The notes beneath the pieces were generated by a model. The model ran no database searches and was not told the DNA's origin. It saw nothing but the letters and a program-made list of their open reading frames with translations. A DNA stretch of 64,000 nucleotides, from positions 1-64,000 of the forward strand of contig JAGCNO010000121.1 of NCBI GenBank assembly GCA_017645905.1. The letters run 5' to 3'. This DNA is from Prevotella sp. (lineage in GTDB: Bacteria > Bacteroidota > Bacteroidia > Bacteroidales > Bacteroidaceae). Shown piece after piece: positions 27,373 to 34,787 of the stretch. The position numbers were made by a program, and so were the translations under genes. Within the stretch, counting starts at the first letter, position 1. Each line of letters starts with the position of its first letter.

Positions 27373-27563
27373 CCCCATATCGGCGCAGCCTGCCTGTCTA
27401 TAGTCTAAGGTCTAAAGTCCAAGGTCTATAGTCGGGGCGGGGCTGTAGTCGGAGCGAGACACCCCTGCCGAGGGCAATTATGCGGCGGGGTGTAATTAGT
27501 AAAGTTTTTTATATTGGCCGCTGGTGCGTGAGCATCGGCGGTCATCATTTTTTCTCCCCGTTG

Positions 27564-27595
27564 CTTGGCCGTCTCAATGAAAAGCCGTACCTTTG
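27564..27595 (+). promoter_or_regulatory. Promoter-like sites at the start of the MFS gene
   Basis: CTTG (27564-27567), a 20-bp spacer, TACCTTTG (27588-27595). If real, transcription starts near 27600, which rules out the in-frame ATGs at 27565 and 27577. Upstream (27395-27435) are GGTCTAAAGTCCAAGGTC repeats and a GC-rich palindrome near 27450-27490. Confidence 0.5.
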
Positions 27596-27600
27596 CAGCC

Positions 27601-28977
27601 GTGGAACGACTATGGAACCGCAACTACTGCAAGGTGATGACGGCAAACTTCGCGCTGTTCTTCGCTTTCTATGTGCTTACCCCGCTGCTGCCGCTGTATC
27701 TGAGCGAGAACTTCGGGGCGACGAAGGACGTCATCGGCCTGGTGCTCTCGGGCTACACCATCACGGCGCTGCTGTCTCGCCCGTTCAGCGGCTATTTCGT
27801 CGACACGTTCCCGCGCAAGACGGTGCTCATGGTGTGCTTCACGGCCTTTGCCATCTTCTTCGCGGGCTACTTAGCGGCCTCCACGCTGCTGATGTTCACC
27901 ATCGTGCGCACGCTGCACGGCGCACCGTTCGGGTCGCTCACCGTGGCGAACGCTACGATGGCCATCGACGTGCTGCCCTCCTCACGACGTACCGAGGGCA
28001 TCGGCTTCTACGGGCTGAGCAACAACCTGGCGATGGCCATAGCACCTACCATCGGCATCTATGTCTATGATCTCTCGAGAAGCTTTGAGCTGCTCTTCTG
28101 GATAGCGCTCGTCTTGGCATTTGCTGGGCTGGCGGTGGATGGGACAGTAAAGACCCTCCCCAACAAGACCCTCCCCAACAAGACCCTCCCCCGACCCCTC
28201 CCTGCAGGGAGGGGAGTATATACTACCTCCGAAGAGAAAAATGCTGCGACAAGAAAAGAGAAAAATGCTGCGACAAGAAGTAACTACTCCCCTCCCTTCA
28301 GGGAGGGGCAGGGGGAGGGTCTTGGGCCGGGGGAGGGTCTGTTGCGTCTCGACCGTTTCTTCCTTCTGCGCGGCTGGCTCTTAGGGGCGAACATGCTGGC
28401 GTTCGGCTTCAGCTTCGGCGTGCTGAGCAACTACTTAGCCATCTACGGCAAGGAGGAGCTGGGAATGACGAGCGGCACGGGAACGTACTTCATGCTCTGC
28501 TCGATAGGGCTGATGGTGTCGCGGCTATTAGGCAGCAAGGCGCTGCGACAGGGAAGGCTGACGCACAACGCGGGCGAGGGGATGTGTATCTCGCTCGTGG
28601 GCTACACGCTGTTTATACTGGTTCCGACGCTCTCCTCACTCCTCACTCTTCACTCCTCGCTCCTCACTTATACTGCCTACTACGGTTCGGCCCTGCTCAT
28701 CGGCCTGGGCAACGGTCACCTGTGGCCGGCCTTCCAGAACATGACGATCTGCGTGGCGCGTAACAACCAGCGGGGCACGGCCAACAGCACTATCCTCATC
28801 TCGTGGGACGCCGGCATGGGTCTGGGCATCCTCGTAGGAGGCGTCGCAGCTGAGCTGATGGGCTATGCTGCTGCCTTCTGGGCGGTGGTGCTGGTGAACG
28901 CGATGGGCGTGGCGACTTACTTCGTCTGGACACGCGGGTTCTTCCTACAACGCAATCTGAACGACACTGTGCACTAG
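27601..28977 (+). CDS. MFS transporter with element insertion in the central loop
   Basis: About 458 residues from GTG 27601; a start at 27565, 27577 or ATG 27637 is also possible. It is a 12-helix major facilitator exporter of the MFS_1 type, substrate unknown. The first half shows LFFAFYVLTPLLPLYLSENF, GLVLSGYTITALLSRPFSGY and the loop motif FPRKTVLM; the second half includes GWLLGANMLAFGFSFG and WDAGMGLGILVGG. Between helices 6 and 7 lies foreign sequence (KTLPNKTLPNKTLPRPLP and YSPPFREGQGEGLGPGEG) encoded by the element at 28152-28339. A second low-complexity piece, LSSLLTLHSSLLTYT near 28635-28675, comes from a CTCCTCACTCTTCACTC-type tract within a membrane helix region. The frame stays open, so the transporter may still work. 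Confidence 0.8.
   Translation: MERLWNRNYCKVMTANFALFFAFYVLTPLLPLYLSENFGATKDVIGLVLSGYTITALLSRPFSGYFVDTFPRKTVLMVCFTAFAIFFAGYLAASTLLMFTIVRTLHGAPFGSLTVANATMAIDVLPSSRRTEGIGFYGLSNNLAMAIAPTIGIYVYDLSRSFELLFWIALVLAFAGLAVDGTVKTLPNKTLPNKTLPRPLPAGRGVYTTSEEKNAATRKEKNAATRSNYSPPFREGQGEGLGPGEGLLRLDRFFLLRGWLLGANMLAFGFSFGVLSNYLAIYGKEELGMTSGTGTYFMLCSIGLMVSRLLGSKALRQGRLTHNAGEGMCISLVGYTLFILVPTLSSLLTLHSSLLTYTAYYGSALLIGLGNGHLWPAFQNMTICVARNNQRGTANSTILISWDAGMGLGILVGGVAAELMGYAAAFWAVVLVNAMGVATYFVWTRGFFLQRNLNDTVH
28152..28339. repeat. Palindrome-ended element with tandem end duplications, in-frame inside an MFS gene
   Basis: The core copy spans 28182-28321: GACCCTCCCCCGACCCCTCC, AGGGAGGGGAGTATATAC, an internal core, then ACTACTCCCCTCCC, AGGGAGGGG and GGGGGAGGGTC. 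On the left, GACCCTCCCCAACAA is repeated twice (28152-28166, 28167-28181). On the right, an 18-bp GGGTC-ended unit is repeated once (28322-28339). The core itself holds a 21-bp duplication (AAGAGAAAAATGCTGCGACAA). Confidence 0.85.
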
Positions 28978-29028
28978 CGTAGGAAGTTAAATGGAGTTAA
29001 ATGCTACGTCGGTTTGACGATTATGTTG

Positions 29029-29036
29029 TATCTTTG
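29029..29036 (+). promoter_or_regulatory. Promoter -7 element of the lipoprotein gene
   Basis: TATCTTTG about 43 bp before the ATG at 29079. A TTTG at 29013-29016 is closer than the usual -33 distance. Confidence 0.45.
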
Positions 29037-29078
29037 CGGCGGATTATCTCCAAGTATAAACTTTTAAGTCAAGAAGAT

Positions 29079-29930
29079 ATGAAGAAACTATTTATTTTCG
29101 CAATTTGCGTCGTCACGCTGGCGGCGTGCAGCGACGGTACGAACAAGCGCAGGCTGGCCGAGCTGAACCAGCGCATTGACTCGCTGAGAATGGTCAATGT
29201 GGAGAAAGACAACGAGATAAACGACATGATGGACACCTACAACCTGATTGAGGAGGGCTTCCAGGCCATCAATGAGGCGCAGGAGCGTGTCACCGTGGAG
29301 CGCAGCGGCGAGGGCACTACCTCGGCTGCACATATCAGGGAGAACATGGCGTTCATCCAGGAGACGCTCAGCCAGAACAAGGAGCTTATCAGTAGCCTGC
29401 AGAAGAAGGTGCGCGACGGCAGCATCACCAACGAGCGGCTGAAGAAGGCCATCGTGGCCATGACCGAACAGTTAGAGAAGAAGGAACAGGAGATCAGGAC
29501 GCTGATGACGGAGCTGGACCAGAAGGACATCCACATTGCCGAGCTGGACGAGCAGGTGGCTACGCTCAACGACGACGTGAACCAGCTGAAGGACGACAAC
29601 GTCAAGAAGGACGCTACCATCAGCCAGCAGACGCAGGACTTGAACACGGCGTGGTATGTCTTCGGAACCAAGAAGGAACTGAAGGAACAGGGCATACTGC
29701 AGAGCGGCGAAGTGCTGAAGGGTAACTTCAACAAGCATTACTTCACGAAGATTGACATCCGTGTGGACAAGGAAATAAAGCTGATGTCGCGTGATGCACG
29801 GTTGCTGACGAGCCATCCGGCAGGGTCGTACACGCTGCAGCCCGACGCCAACAAGCTCTACGTGCTGCGCATCGTGAACCCTGAGCAGTTCTGGAGCGCC
29901 AGCAAGTACCTGGTCATTCAGGTGAAATAA
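29079..29930 (+). CDS. Coiled-coil lipoprotein
   Basis: 283 residues. The signal sequence MKKLFIFAICVVTLAAC ends in a lipobox (LAAC), so Cys17 would be lipidated. A long coiled coil of about 150 residues follows, rich in Glu, Lys, Gln and Leu (AELNQRIDSLRMVN, KKEQEIRTLMTELDQKDIHI, NDDVNQLKDDN). The C-terminal domain of about 85 residues opens TAWYVFGTKKELKEQGIL and ends QFWSASKYLVIQVK. This layout is common for uncharacterised Bacteroidota lipoproteins; the precise function is not known. The start at 29079 is chosen because it opens the signal peptide directly and follows a TATCTTTG promoter element. The 3' end overlaps the convergent gene by 17 bp. Confidence 0.8.
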   Translation: MKKLFIFAICVVTLAACSDGTNKRRLAELNQRIDSLRMVNVEKDNEINDMMDTYNLIEEGFQAINEAQERVTVERSGEGTTSAAHIRENMAFIQETLSQNKELISSLQKKVRDGSITNERLKKAIVAMTEQLEKKEQEIRTLMTELDQKDIHIAELDEQVATLNDDVNQLKDDNVKKDATISQQTQDLNTAWYVFGTKKELKEQGILQSGEVLKGNFNKHYFTKIDIRVDKEIKLMSRDARLLTSHPAGSYTLQPDANKLYVLRIVNPEQFWSASKYLVIQVK

Positions 29931-30450
29931 TTTTCTCTATCTCCTCAAGGCTGCCGGCCACGTCGATATAGTCGTGCCATGAGCCGCGCATCAGGCCCTG
30001 AGCCTGAAGGGCGTCGAGCAACCTTTCAAGAGGTTCCCAGAAGCGGGTCATGCTGTAGAGTATGACCCGCTTATTGTGATAGCCTATAGAGGCTGAGGCC
30101 ACGACGGTAAACACCTCGTCGAGCGTACCCACACCGCCAGGCAGGGCAATGAACACGTCGCCCTGGTCCATCATCAGCTGCTTGCGGTCGCTGAGGTTGT
30201 CGCAGGGGATATCTACGTCAACATAATCGGAGAGGCGGCCGTCCTTCTCAATAATACGCGGCACGACGCCGATGGTCATCCCGCCTGCCTCATGAGCCGC
30301 ACGTGCCACGCACTCCATAAGTCCCTGATTGACACCGCCGTAGACGATGGCGTGGCCGTTGCGACCCGCCCATTGGCCCAGTTCTTGCGTCAGCTTGAAA
30401 TACTCGGCAGGAAGATGGTCGTTGGCCGAGCAGAAAATGCATATCTTCAT
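29914..30450 (-). CDS. LOG family protein (nucleoside 5'-monophosphate phosphoribohydrolase-like)
   Basis: 178 residues. It belongs to the LOG family, also called YvdD or TIGR00730, enzymes that release the base from N6-modified AMP (cytokinin-activating type) or from AMP-like nucleotides. The two signature motifs are present: VYGGVNQGLMECVA near residue 50 and LPGGVGTLDEVF near 115; the latter carries the catalytic Glu of the PGGxGTxxE motif. The length is normal. ATG 30450 gives the typical MKICIFCSAN opening; the frame extends 13 codons upstream without support. The physiological substrate in bacteria is uncertain. Confidence 0.88.
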   Translation of the reverse strand: MKICIFCSANDHLPAEYFKLTQELGQWAGRNGHAIVYGGVNQGLMECVARAAHEAGGMTIGVVPRIIEKDGRLSDYVDVDIPCDNLSDRKQLMMDQGDVFIALPGGVGTLDEVFTVVASASIGYHNKRVILYSMTRFWEPLERLLDALQAQGLMRGSWHDYIDVAGSLEEIEKIISPE

Positions 30451-30521
30451 CATATTTATAACGATAGTCCTATCTGCTTTATTGTTCATGCCCGTGGAGA
30501 GTTGAAAAGATGTTAAAGTTT

Positions 30522-30552
30522 TTTGGCGGATGGGGAAAATGTTGTACTTTTG
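30522..30552 (+). promoter_or_regulatory. Bacteroidota-type promoter of the DUF3467 operon
   Basis: TTTG (30522-30525), a 19-bp spacer, TACTTTTG (30545-30552). It drives the gene at 30656 and probably the XRE-cupin and acyl-CoA synthetase genes behind it. Confidence 0.75.
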
Positions 30553-30655
30553 CAGTCGCTATGAAGAACGGGCGTTCCGCTATCCGCACTGCGGACGGGA
30601 CGCGCGCGTTCATTTTATTATTCACTCATATCAAAAACAAACAACAAGACACACC

Positions 30656-30973
30656 ATGAACGAGAACGAACAGAAGCAGGGACTGCAGATAGAACTTACG
30701 CCCGACAAGGCTCAGGGCGAGTATGCCAACTTCGCCATCATCACCCACTCCTCGTCGGAGTTTATCGTTGACTTCGCCCGTATGCTGCCCGGCCTGCAGA
30801 AGGCTCAGGTGCGCAGCCGCGTCATCCTGGCTCCCGAGCACGCCAAGCGTCTGCTCGGTGCACTGCAGGAGAACATCATGCGCTACGAGCATAGCTTCGG
30901 ACAGATCAAGCTGCCCGAGAACAAACAGCAGACACCACGTACTATCGCACCCTTTGGTAAGGGAGATGCATAA
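30656..30973 (+). CDS. DUF3467 family protein
   Basis: 105 residues. It matches the short DUF3467 family of Bacteroidota: IELTPDKAQGEYANFAIITH near the start, then SSSEFIVDFARMLPGL, VRSRVILAPEHAKRLLGAL and MRYEHSFGQI. The function is not established; the fold is likely a small beta-sandwich. The start at 30656 follows a CAAAAACAAACAACAAG leader and a consensus promoter; an upstream in-frame ATG at 30530 precedes the promoter and is rejected. It is 17 bp before the XRE-cupin gene and probably co-transcribed. Confidence 0.85.
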   Translation: MNENEQKQGLQIELTPDKAQGEYANFAIITHSSSEFIVDFARMLPGLQKAQVRSRVILAPEHAKRLLGALQENIMRYEHSFGQIKLPENKQQTPRTIAPFGKGDA

Positions 30974-30990
30974 TTTAAACAGCTAGACTT

Positions 30991-31575
30991 ATGGAAAACC
31001 AACACAGCGTAATCGGAGCAAAGATTAAGAGCATGCGCGAGACGAAAGGCCTCTCCATAGAGGAGATAGCCGAGCGCAGCGGTCTCTCAGTAGAGCAAAT
31101 CCAGTCGATTGAGACTGACCAGAATCTCCCGTCGCTGGGCCCGCTGATCAAGGTGGCCCGCGCTTTGGGTGTGCGTCTGGGTACGTTCATGGACGACAGC
31201 GACGCGCTGGGTCCCGTCGTCACCCGTGCCGCCGACCGCGAGAAGCAGAGCACCATCAGCTTCTCGAACGGTGCCGCCGACGCCCGCCGCCACATGGAGT
31301 ACCATCCGCTGGCCCAACAGAAGGCCGGACGTCACATGGAGCCGTTCATCATCGACATCAACCCTGAGGAAACGCCTGAATACCAGCTCTCGGCTCACGA
31401 GGGCGAGGAGTTTATCTACGTCATGCAGGGCGAGGTGGAAATCGTCTACGGCAAGGATACCTACTCACTCAACGAGGGCGACAGCATCTTCTACGACTCC
31501 ATCGTCAAGCACCATGTGCATGGCGCTCCCGGTAAGTCAGCAAAAATCCTCGCAGTGGTTTATATTCCGTTCTAA
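30991..31575 (+). CDS. XRE-family regulator with C-terminal cupin
   Basis: 194 residues. An N-terminal helix-turn-helix (IGAKIKSMRETKGLSIEEIA and ERSGLSVEQIQSIE) of about 60 residues is joined to a C-terminal cupin_2 sensor domain (HEGEEFIYVMQGEVEIVYG and GDSIFYDSIVKHHVHG). This HTH-cupin plan is typical of small-ligand-responsive repressors such as PuuR; the ligand is unknown. In related genomes the gene is often directly before an AMP-forming acyl-CoA synthetase (from memory, not checked). Here the DUF559 element at 31581-32155 separates the two, starting 5 bp after this stop. Confidence 0.88.
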   Translation: MENQHSVIGAKIKSMRETKGLSIEEIAERSGLSVEQIQSIETDQNLPSLGPLIKVARALGVRLGTFMDDSDALGPVVTRAADREKQSTISFSNGAADARRHMEYHPLAQQKAGRHMEPFIIDINPEETPEYQLSAHEGEEFIYVMQGEVEIVYGKDTYSLNEGDSIFYDSIVKHHVHGAPGKSAKILAVVYIPF

Positions 31576-31580
31576 AGAAA

Positions 31581-32155
31581 GACCCTCCCCCTGCCCCTCC
31601 CTGTAGGGAGGGGAGTATATACATTTCAGTGAGAAATCAACGGATAAATAGTAACGGTGAGAAATCAACGGATGCTGAGAGAGGTTGGGTGAGGGCCTAT
31701 TACAAGACCGCTTCGCCTGACAGATATCTGTTGCTGAAGGAATTTGCAAGAAAGAACAGGAAAAATGCCACAATAGCTGAAAATGTACTTTGGGACTGCC
31801 TTCGCAGGAACTCATTAGGGGTCACGTTTCTCCGTCAACACATCATTGGCGACTTCATAGTTGATTTCGTCTCCCGAAACAGCGGTCTCATCATCGAGGT
31901 GGATGGTGGCTACCATTCAGAGCCAAGGCAACAGGAAGACGACTTGTTAAGGGAAGAAACTTTGGAAAAGATGGGTTACCACGTAATTCGCTTTACGAAT
32001 GAAGAGGTTCTTTACGATACGGATATTGTTTTAGAACAAATAATGAATTACTTCAATGACTAACAATAATAGCTCCACAATGGATAATACCAATTGCTCC
32101 TATACGAATAAAGTAACCACTCCCCTCCCTGCAGGGAGGGGTACGGGGGAGGGTC
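31581..32155 (+). mobile_element. 575-bp palindrome-ended element carrying a DUF559 endonuclease gene
   Basis: Left end: GACCCTCCCCC, then CCCCTCCCTGTAGGGAGGGG and AGTATATAC. Right end: AGTAACCACTCCCCTCCCTG, AGGGAGGGG, then GGGGGAGGGTC. The ends are about 36-bp inverted repeats, each with its own internal hairpin. They enclose a single gene (31629-32063). The small copies in lon (15471-15584), the desulfidase gene (14201-14314) and the MFS gene (28152-28339) carry the same ends and the same subterminal words (GTATATAC on one side, GTAAC(C/T)ACT on the other) but no gene. I infer an autonomous element with MITE-like derivatives. No obvious target-site duplication is seen. Confidence 0.7.
31629..32063 (+). 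CDS. DUF559 (Vsr-like) endonuclease-domain protein
   Basis: 144 residues with a GTG start; no upstream ATG is available. It belongs to DUF559, relatives of the very-short-patch-repair endonuclease fold. Conserved blocks: [59 protein letters not shown] and [18 protein letters not shown]. The Asp of DFIVDF, the Glu-x-Asp of IEVDGG and the nearby His form the expected nuclease centre. The 5' part holds a 17-bp direct repeat (GTGAGAAATCAACGGAT at 31629 and 31657). The gene is the only cargo of the palindrome-ended element and overlaps by 8 bp the longest possible frame of the next gene. A role in moving the element is inference. Confidence 0.85.
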   Translation: MRNQRINSNGEKSTDAERGWVRAYYKTASPDRYLLLKEFARKNRKNATIAENVLWDCLRRNSLGVTFLRQHIIGDFIVDFVSRNSGLIIEVDGGYHSEPRQQEDDLLREETLEKMGYHVIRFTNEEVLYDTDIVLEQIMNYFND

Positions 32156-32166
32156 CAAAATTAGAC

Positions 32167-33873
32167 ATGGCAGGAAGACCGCTGCCTGACAGGACTTATC
32201 CTGCTGAGACGGGAAGTGCCGGATATAAGCTCCACGAGCGTACGCTCGGACAGTGGCTAGAACACTGGGCCGAGACGACTCCCGACAAGGAATACATCGT
32301 TTACTCCGACCGCGACCTGCGCTTCACCTGGAGTCAGTTCAACGAGCGCGTCGACAACCTCGCCAAGGGACTGCTCGCCATCGGCGTGACAAGAGGCTCG
32401 AACGTGGGCATCTGGGCTACCAACGTGCCCGACTGGCTGACCTTCCTCTACGCCACGGCCAAGATTGGCGCCGTGCTGGTGACGGTGAATACCAACTACA
32501 AGCAGGCCGAGCTGGAGTACCTCTGCAAGGACTCCGACATGCACACGCTCTGCATCACCGACGGCACATGGGATTGTAACTATGTCGACATGACCTATAC
32601 CATGCTGCCTGAGCTGAAGACCTGTGAGCGCGGTCACCTGAACAGTGAGCGGTTCCCCTATCTGAAGAACGTGGTGTTCATCGGCATGGAGAAATACCGA
32701 GGCATGTACAACACCGCCGAGCTGCTGCTTCTGGGACAGAACATCGAGGACGAGACGCTCTTAGAGATGAAGAGTAAGGTGACATGCCACGATGTCTGCA
32801 ACATGCAGTATACGAGCGGTACCACCGGCTTCCCCAAGGGCGTGATGCTGACCCATTTCGGTATTTCTAACGACGGTTACTTCACCGGCGAGAACATGGG
32901 CTTTACGCAGGACGACAAGCTCTGTGTCTGTGTGCCGTTGTTCCATTGCTTCGGCGTGGTACTCGCCACGATGAACTGCCTGACCCATGGCTGTACCGAG
33001 GTGATGGTCGAGAAGTTCGACCCGCTGGTCGTGCTCGCCTCCATCCATAAAGAAAGATGTACGGCGGTCTATGGCGTGCCGACAATGTTCATTGCCGAGT
33101 TGAACCACCCGATGTTCTCCATGTTCGACCTCACCTGTCTACGTACGGGCATCATGGCCGGAAGCCTCTGCCCTGTGGAACTGATGAAGCAAGTCTCAGA
33201 GAAGATGTACATGACCATCACCTCAGTATACGGACTGACGGAGTCGTCGCCCGGCATGACGCAGACCTGCCTGAACGACACCTTCGAGCAGCGCTGCACC
33301 ACCGTGGGCCGCGACTTCCCCTTCGTCGAGGTGAAAGTGCTCAACCCAGAGACCGGCGAGGAGTGCCCCGTAGGCGTGCAAGGAGAGATGTGCTGCCGCG
33401 GCTTTAACGTGATGAAGGGCTACTACAAGAACCCGACGGCTACGGAAGAGGTCATCGACAAGAACGGATTCCTGCACAGCGGAGACCTCGGCGTGAAGGA
33501 CGAACAGGGATTCTATAAGATTACCGGACGCATCAAGGACATGATTATCCGTGGCGGCGAGAACATCTACCCCCGAGAGATTGAGGAGTTCCTCTACCAC
33601 ATGCCTGGCATACGCGACGTGCAGGTGGCCGCCGTTCCGTCGAAGAAATACGGCGAGGAGGTCGGCGCCTTCATCATCCTTGAGGAGAACGCCAAGATGA
33701 CACCCGAGGACGTCCGTGAGTTCTGCCGAGGCAAAATAGCCCGCTACAAGATTCCAAAGTACGTCTTCTTCATCGACCAGTTCCCACTTACAGGCTCAGG
33801 AAAAATCCAGAAGTTCAAGCTGAAGGAGATGAGCCTCAAACTATGCGAGGAACTGGGCATAGAGGTAATCTAA
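32167..33873 (+). CDS. AMP-forming acyl-CoA synthetase
   Basis: 568 residues from ATG 32167. ANL superfamily; activates a fatty or aromatic acid to the acyl-AMP and then the CoA thioester. Motifs: P-loop [28 protein letters not shown] (adenylate binding), [39 protein letters not shown] and the catalytic Lys in [10 protein letters not shown]. The open frame continues upstream to ATG 32056 through [18 protein letters not shown], which is the right end of the DUF559 element, so the native start is best placed just after the element ([16 protein letters not shown]). An N-terminally extended form cannot be excluded. The substrate is unknown; medium- or long-chain acids are likely by similarity. 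Confidence 0.9.
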   Translation: MAGRPLPDRTYPAETGSAGYKLHERTLGQWLEHWAETTPDKEYIVYSDRDLRFTWSQFNERVDNLAKGLLAIGVTRGSNVGIWATNVPDWLTFLYATAKIGAVLVTVNTNYKQAELEYLCKDSDMHTLCITDGTWDCNYVDMTYTMLPELKTCERGHLNSERFPYLKNVVFIGMEKYRGMYNTAELLLLGQNIEDETLLEMKSKVTCHDVCNMQYTSGTTGFPKGVMLTHFGISNDGYFTGENMGFTQDDKLCVCVPLFHCFGVVLATMNCLTHGCTEVMVEKFDPLVVLASIHKERCTAVYGVPTMFIAELNHPMFSMFDLTCLRTGIMAGSLCPVELMKQVSEKMYMTITSVYGLTESSPGMTQTCLNDTFEQRCTTVGRDFPFVEVKVLNPETGEECPVGVQGEMCCRGFNVMKGYYKNPTATEEVIDKNGFLHSGDLGVKDEQGFYKITGRIKDMIIRGGENIYPREIEEFLYHMPGIRDVQVAAVPSKKYGEEVGAFIILEENAKMTPEDVREFCRGKIARYKIPKYVFFIDQFPLTGSGKIQKFKLKEMSLKLCEELGIEVI

Positions 33874-33883
33874 TTTAGCCCCC

Positions 33884-33946
33884 TAAGTTCTTGCTCCGAC
33901 AGGCTTCGCAAGCATCCCGTTGGGCTGAGCGAGGGGGTTGGGGGTC
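33884..33946. repeat. Short G/C-run palindrome-like insert
   Basis: AGCCCCCTAAG on the left and GAGGGGGTTGGGGGTCTG on the right flank a middle containing GCTCCGACAGGCTTCGCAAGC. The right side resembles the GGGTC ends of the other elements but the match is loose. Confidence 0.35.
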
Positions 33947-33963
33947 TGAACGGACAAAGGATT

Positions 33964-34581
33964 ATGCACTATTCACACATAATATTGGTTCTAACGCTGG
34001 GGGGGATTTACAATCCCCTCCCTGCCTTTTCGCAGGACGACAAAGGCGTCGGCGACCCGACGTTCGTCCCTACCGTCAAAGTGGGCAAGGCGCTCGTCGA
34101 CGGCGACTCCATACAATACATGGAGCTGTCGAAGGTGTACGTCTACCCTGAGCCAACGTTCAAGAGCAAGCGGCAACAGCAGGCCTACATGCGCTTAGTG
34201 CGCAACGTGAAAAAGGTGCTGCCCATCGCCAAGGAGGTGCGCCAGATTATCATCGAAACCGCCGAATTCACCGAGACGCTGCCGCCCTCAGAGCGCAAGG
34301 ATCACCTGAAGCGTGTGGAGGCCTCCATCGTGAAAGAGTACAAGCCAAAGATGAAGAAGCTCACCTTCTCGCAAGGCAAGCTCCTCATCAAACTTGTAGA
34401 CCGTGAGTGTCACAGCACCGCCTACGAGGCCATGCAGGCCTTCATCGGTCCTATCCGTTCCGGCATGTGGCAGGCCTTCGCCTGGATGTTCGGAGCATCG
34501 CTGAAGAAAGGCTACGACCCCGACGGTGTCGACCGCCTCACAGAACGGGTCGTCCTCATGGTAGAAGCCGGGCAGATATAA
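33964..34581 (+). CDS. DUF4294 domain protein, secreted
   Basis: 205 residues, with a hydrophobic N-terminus (HIILVLTLGGIYNPLPAFSQ) that looks like a signal peptide. The DUF4294 pattern follows: VDGDSIQYMELSKVYVYPEP, KRQQQAYMRLVRNVKKVLPI, then LTFSQGKLLIKLVDRECHST, AFIGPIRSGMWQAFAWMFG and LKKGYDPDGVDRLTERVV. The family is confined to Bacteroidota and periplasmic or envelope-located by prediction; its function is not known. It follows the acyl-CoA synthetase by about 90 bp, with the short G/C-run insert between them. Confidence 0.85.
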   Translation: MHYSHIILVLTLGGIYNPLPAFSQDDKGVGDPTFVPTVKVGKALVDGDSIQYMELSKVYVYPEPTFKSKRQQQAYMRLVRNVKKVLPIAKEVRQIIIETAEFTETLPPSERKDHLKRVEASIVKEYKPKMKKLTFSQGKLLIKLVDRECHSTAYEAMQAFIGPIRSGMWQAFAWMFGASLKKGYDPDGVDRLTERVVLMVEAGQI

Positions 34582-34624
34582 CCCATGAACTGACCTTTCC
34601 CGGACTATAAGCCGCTCAATCTAT

Positions 34625-34690
34625 GAGTTTCAACCGTGGGAACTGTGAGTTTCCAGTAAGGGAACTGTGGGTTTCAGCCGTGGAAACTAT
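34625..34690. repeat. GAGTTTC / GGAAACT short palindromic repeats
   Basis: Alternating GAGTTTC, GGGAACT, GTTTCAGCCGTGGAAAC words, the same family as 5147-5213. The cluster lies directly after the DUF4294 gene, between convergent genes. Confidence 0.6.
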
Positions 34691-34740
34691 ATGCATCTGC
34701 CGTTGGAAGAAGCAAAGAGAATAATTGTACGCGTATAAAA

Positions 34741-34771
34741 AAGTGGCTCAACTTTCGTTAGTTGGGCCACT
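34741..34771 (-). terminator. Terminator of the HTCS gene
   Basis: AAGTGGCTCAAC (34741-34752) pairs with GTTGGGCCACTT (34760-34771) with one G-U pair. On the minus strand the stem is followed by TTTTTTATACG, a proper U-tract for termination of the 34788-38807 gene. Confidence 0.75.
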
Positions 34772-34787
34772 TATCATTCATCACTCA

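Noticed and set aside
29001..29078. Upstream start of the coiled-coil lipoprotein gene
   Set aside because: The extra 26 residues precede the lipoprotein signal sequence and overlap a TATCTTTG promoter element.
32056..32166. N-terminal extension of the acyl-CoA synthetase as native protein
   Set aside because: The extension is encoded by the tail of the DUF559 gene and by the right end of the mobile element; the family match begins after 32167. It may still be translated, but it is not ancestral.
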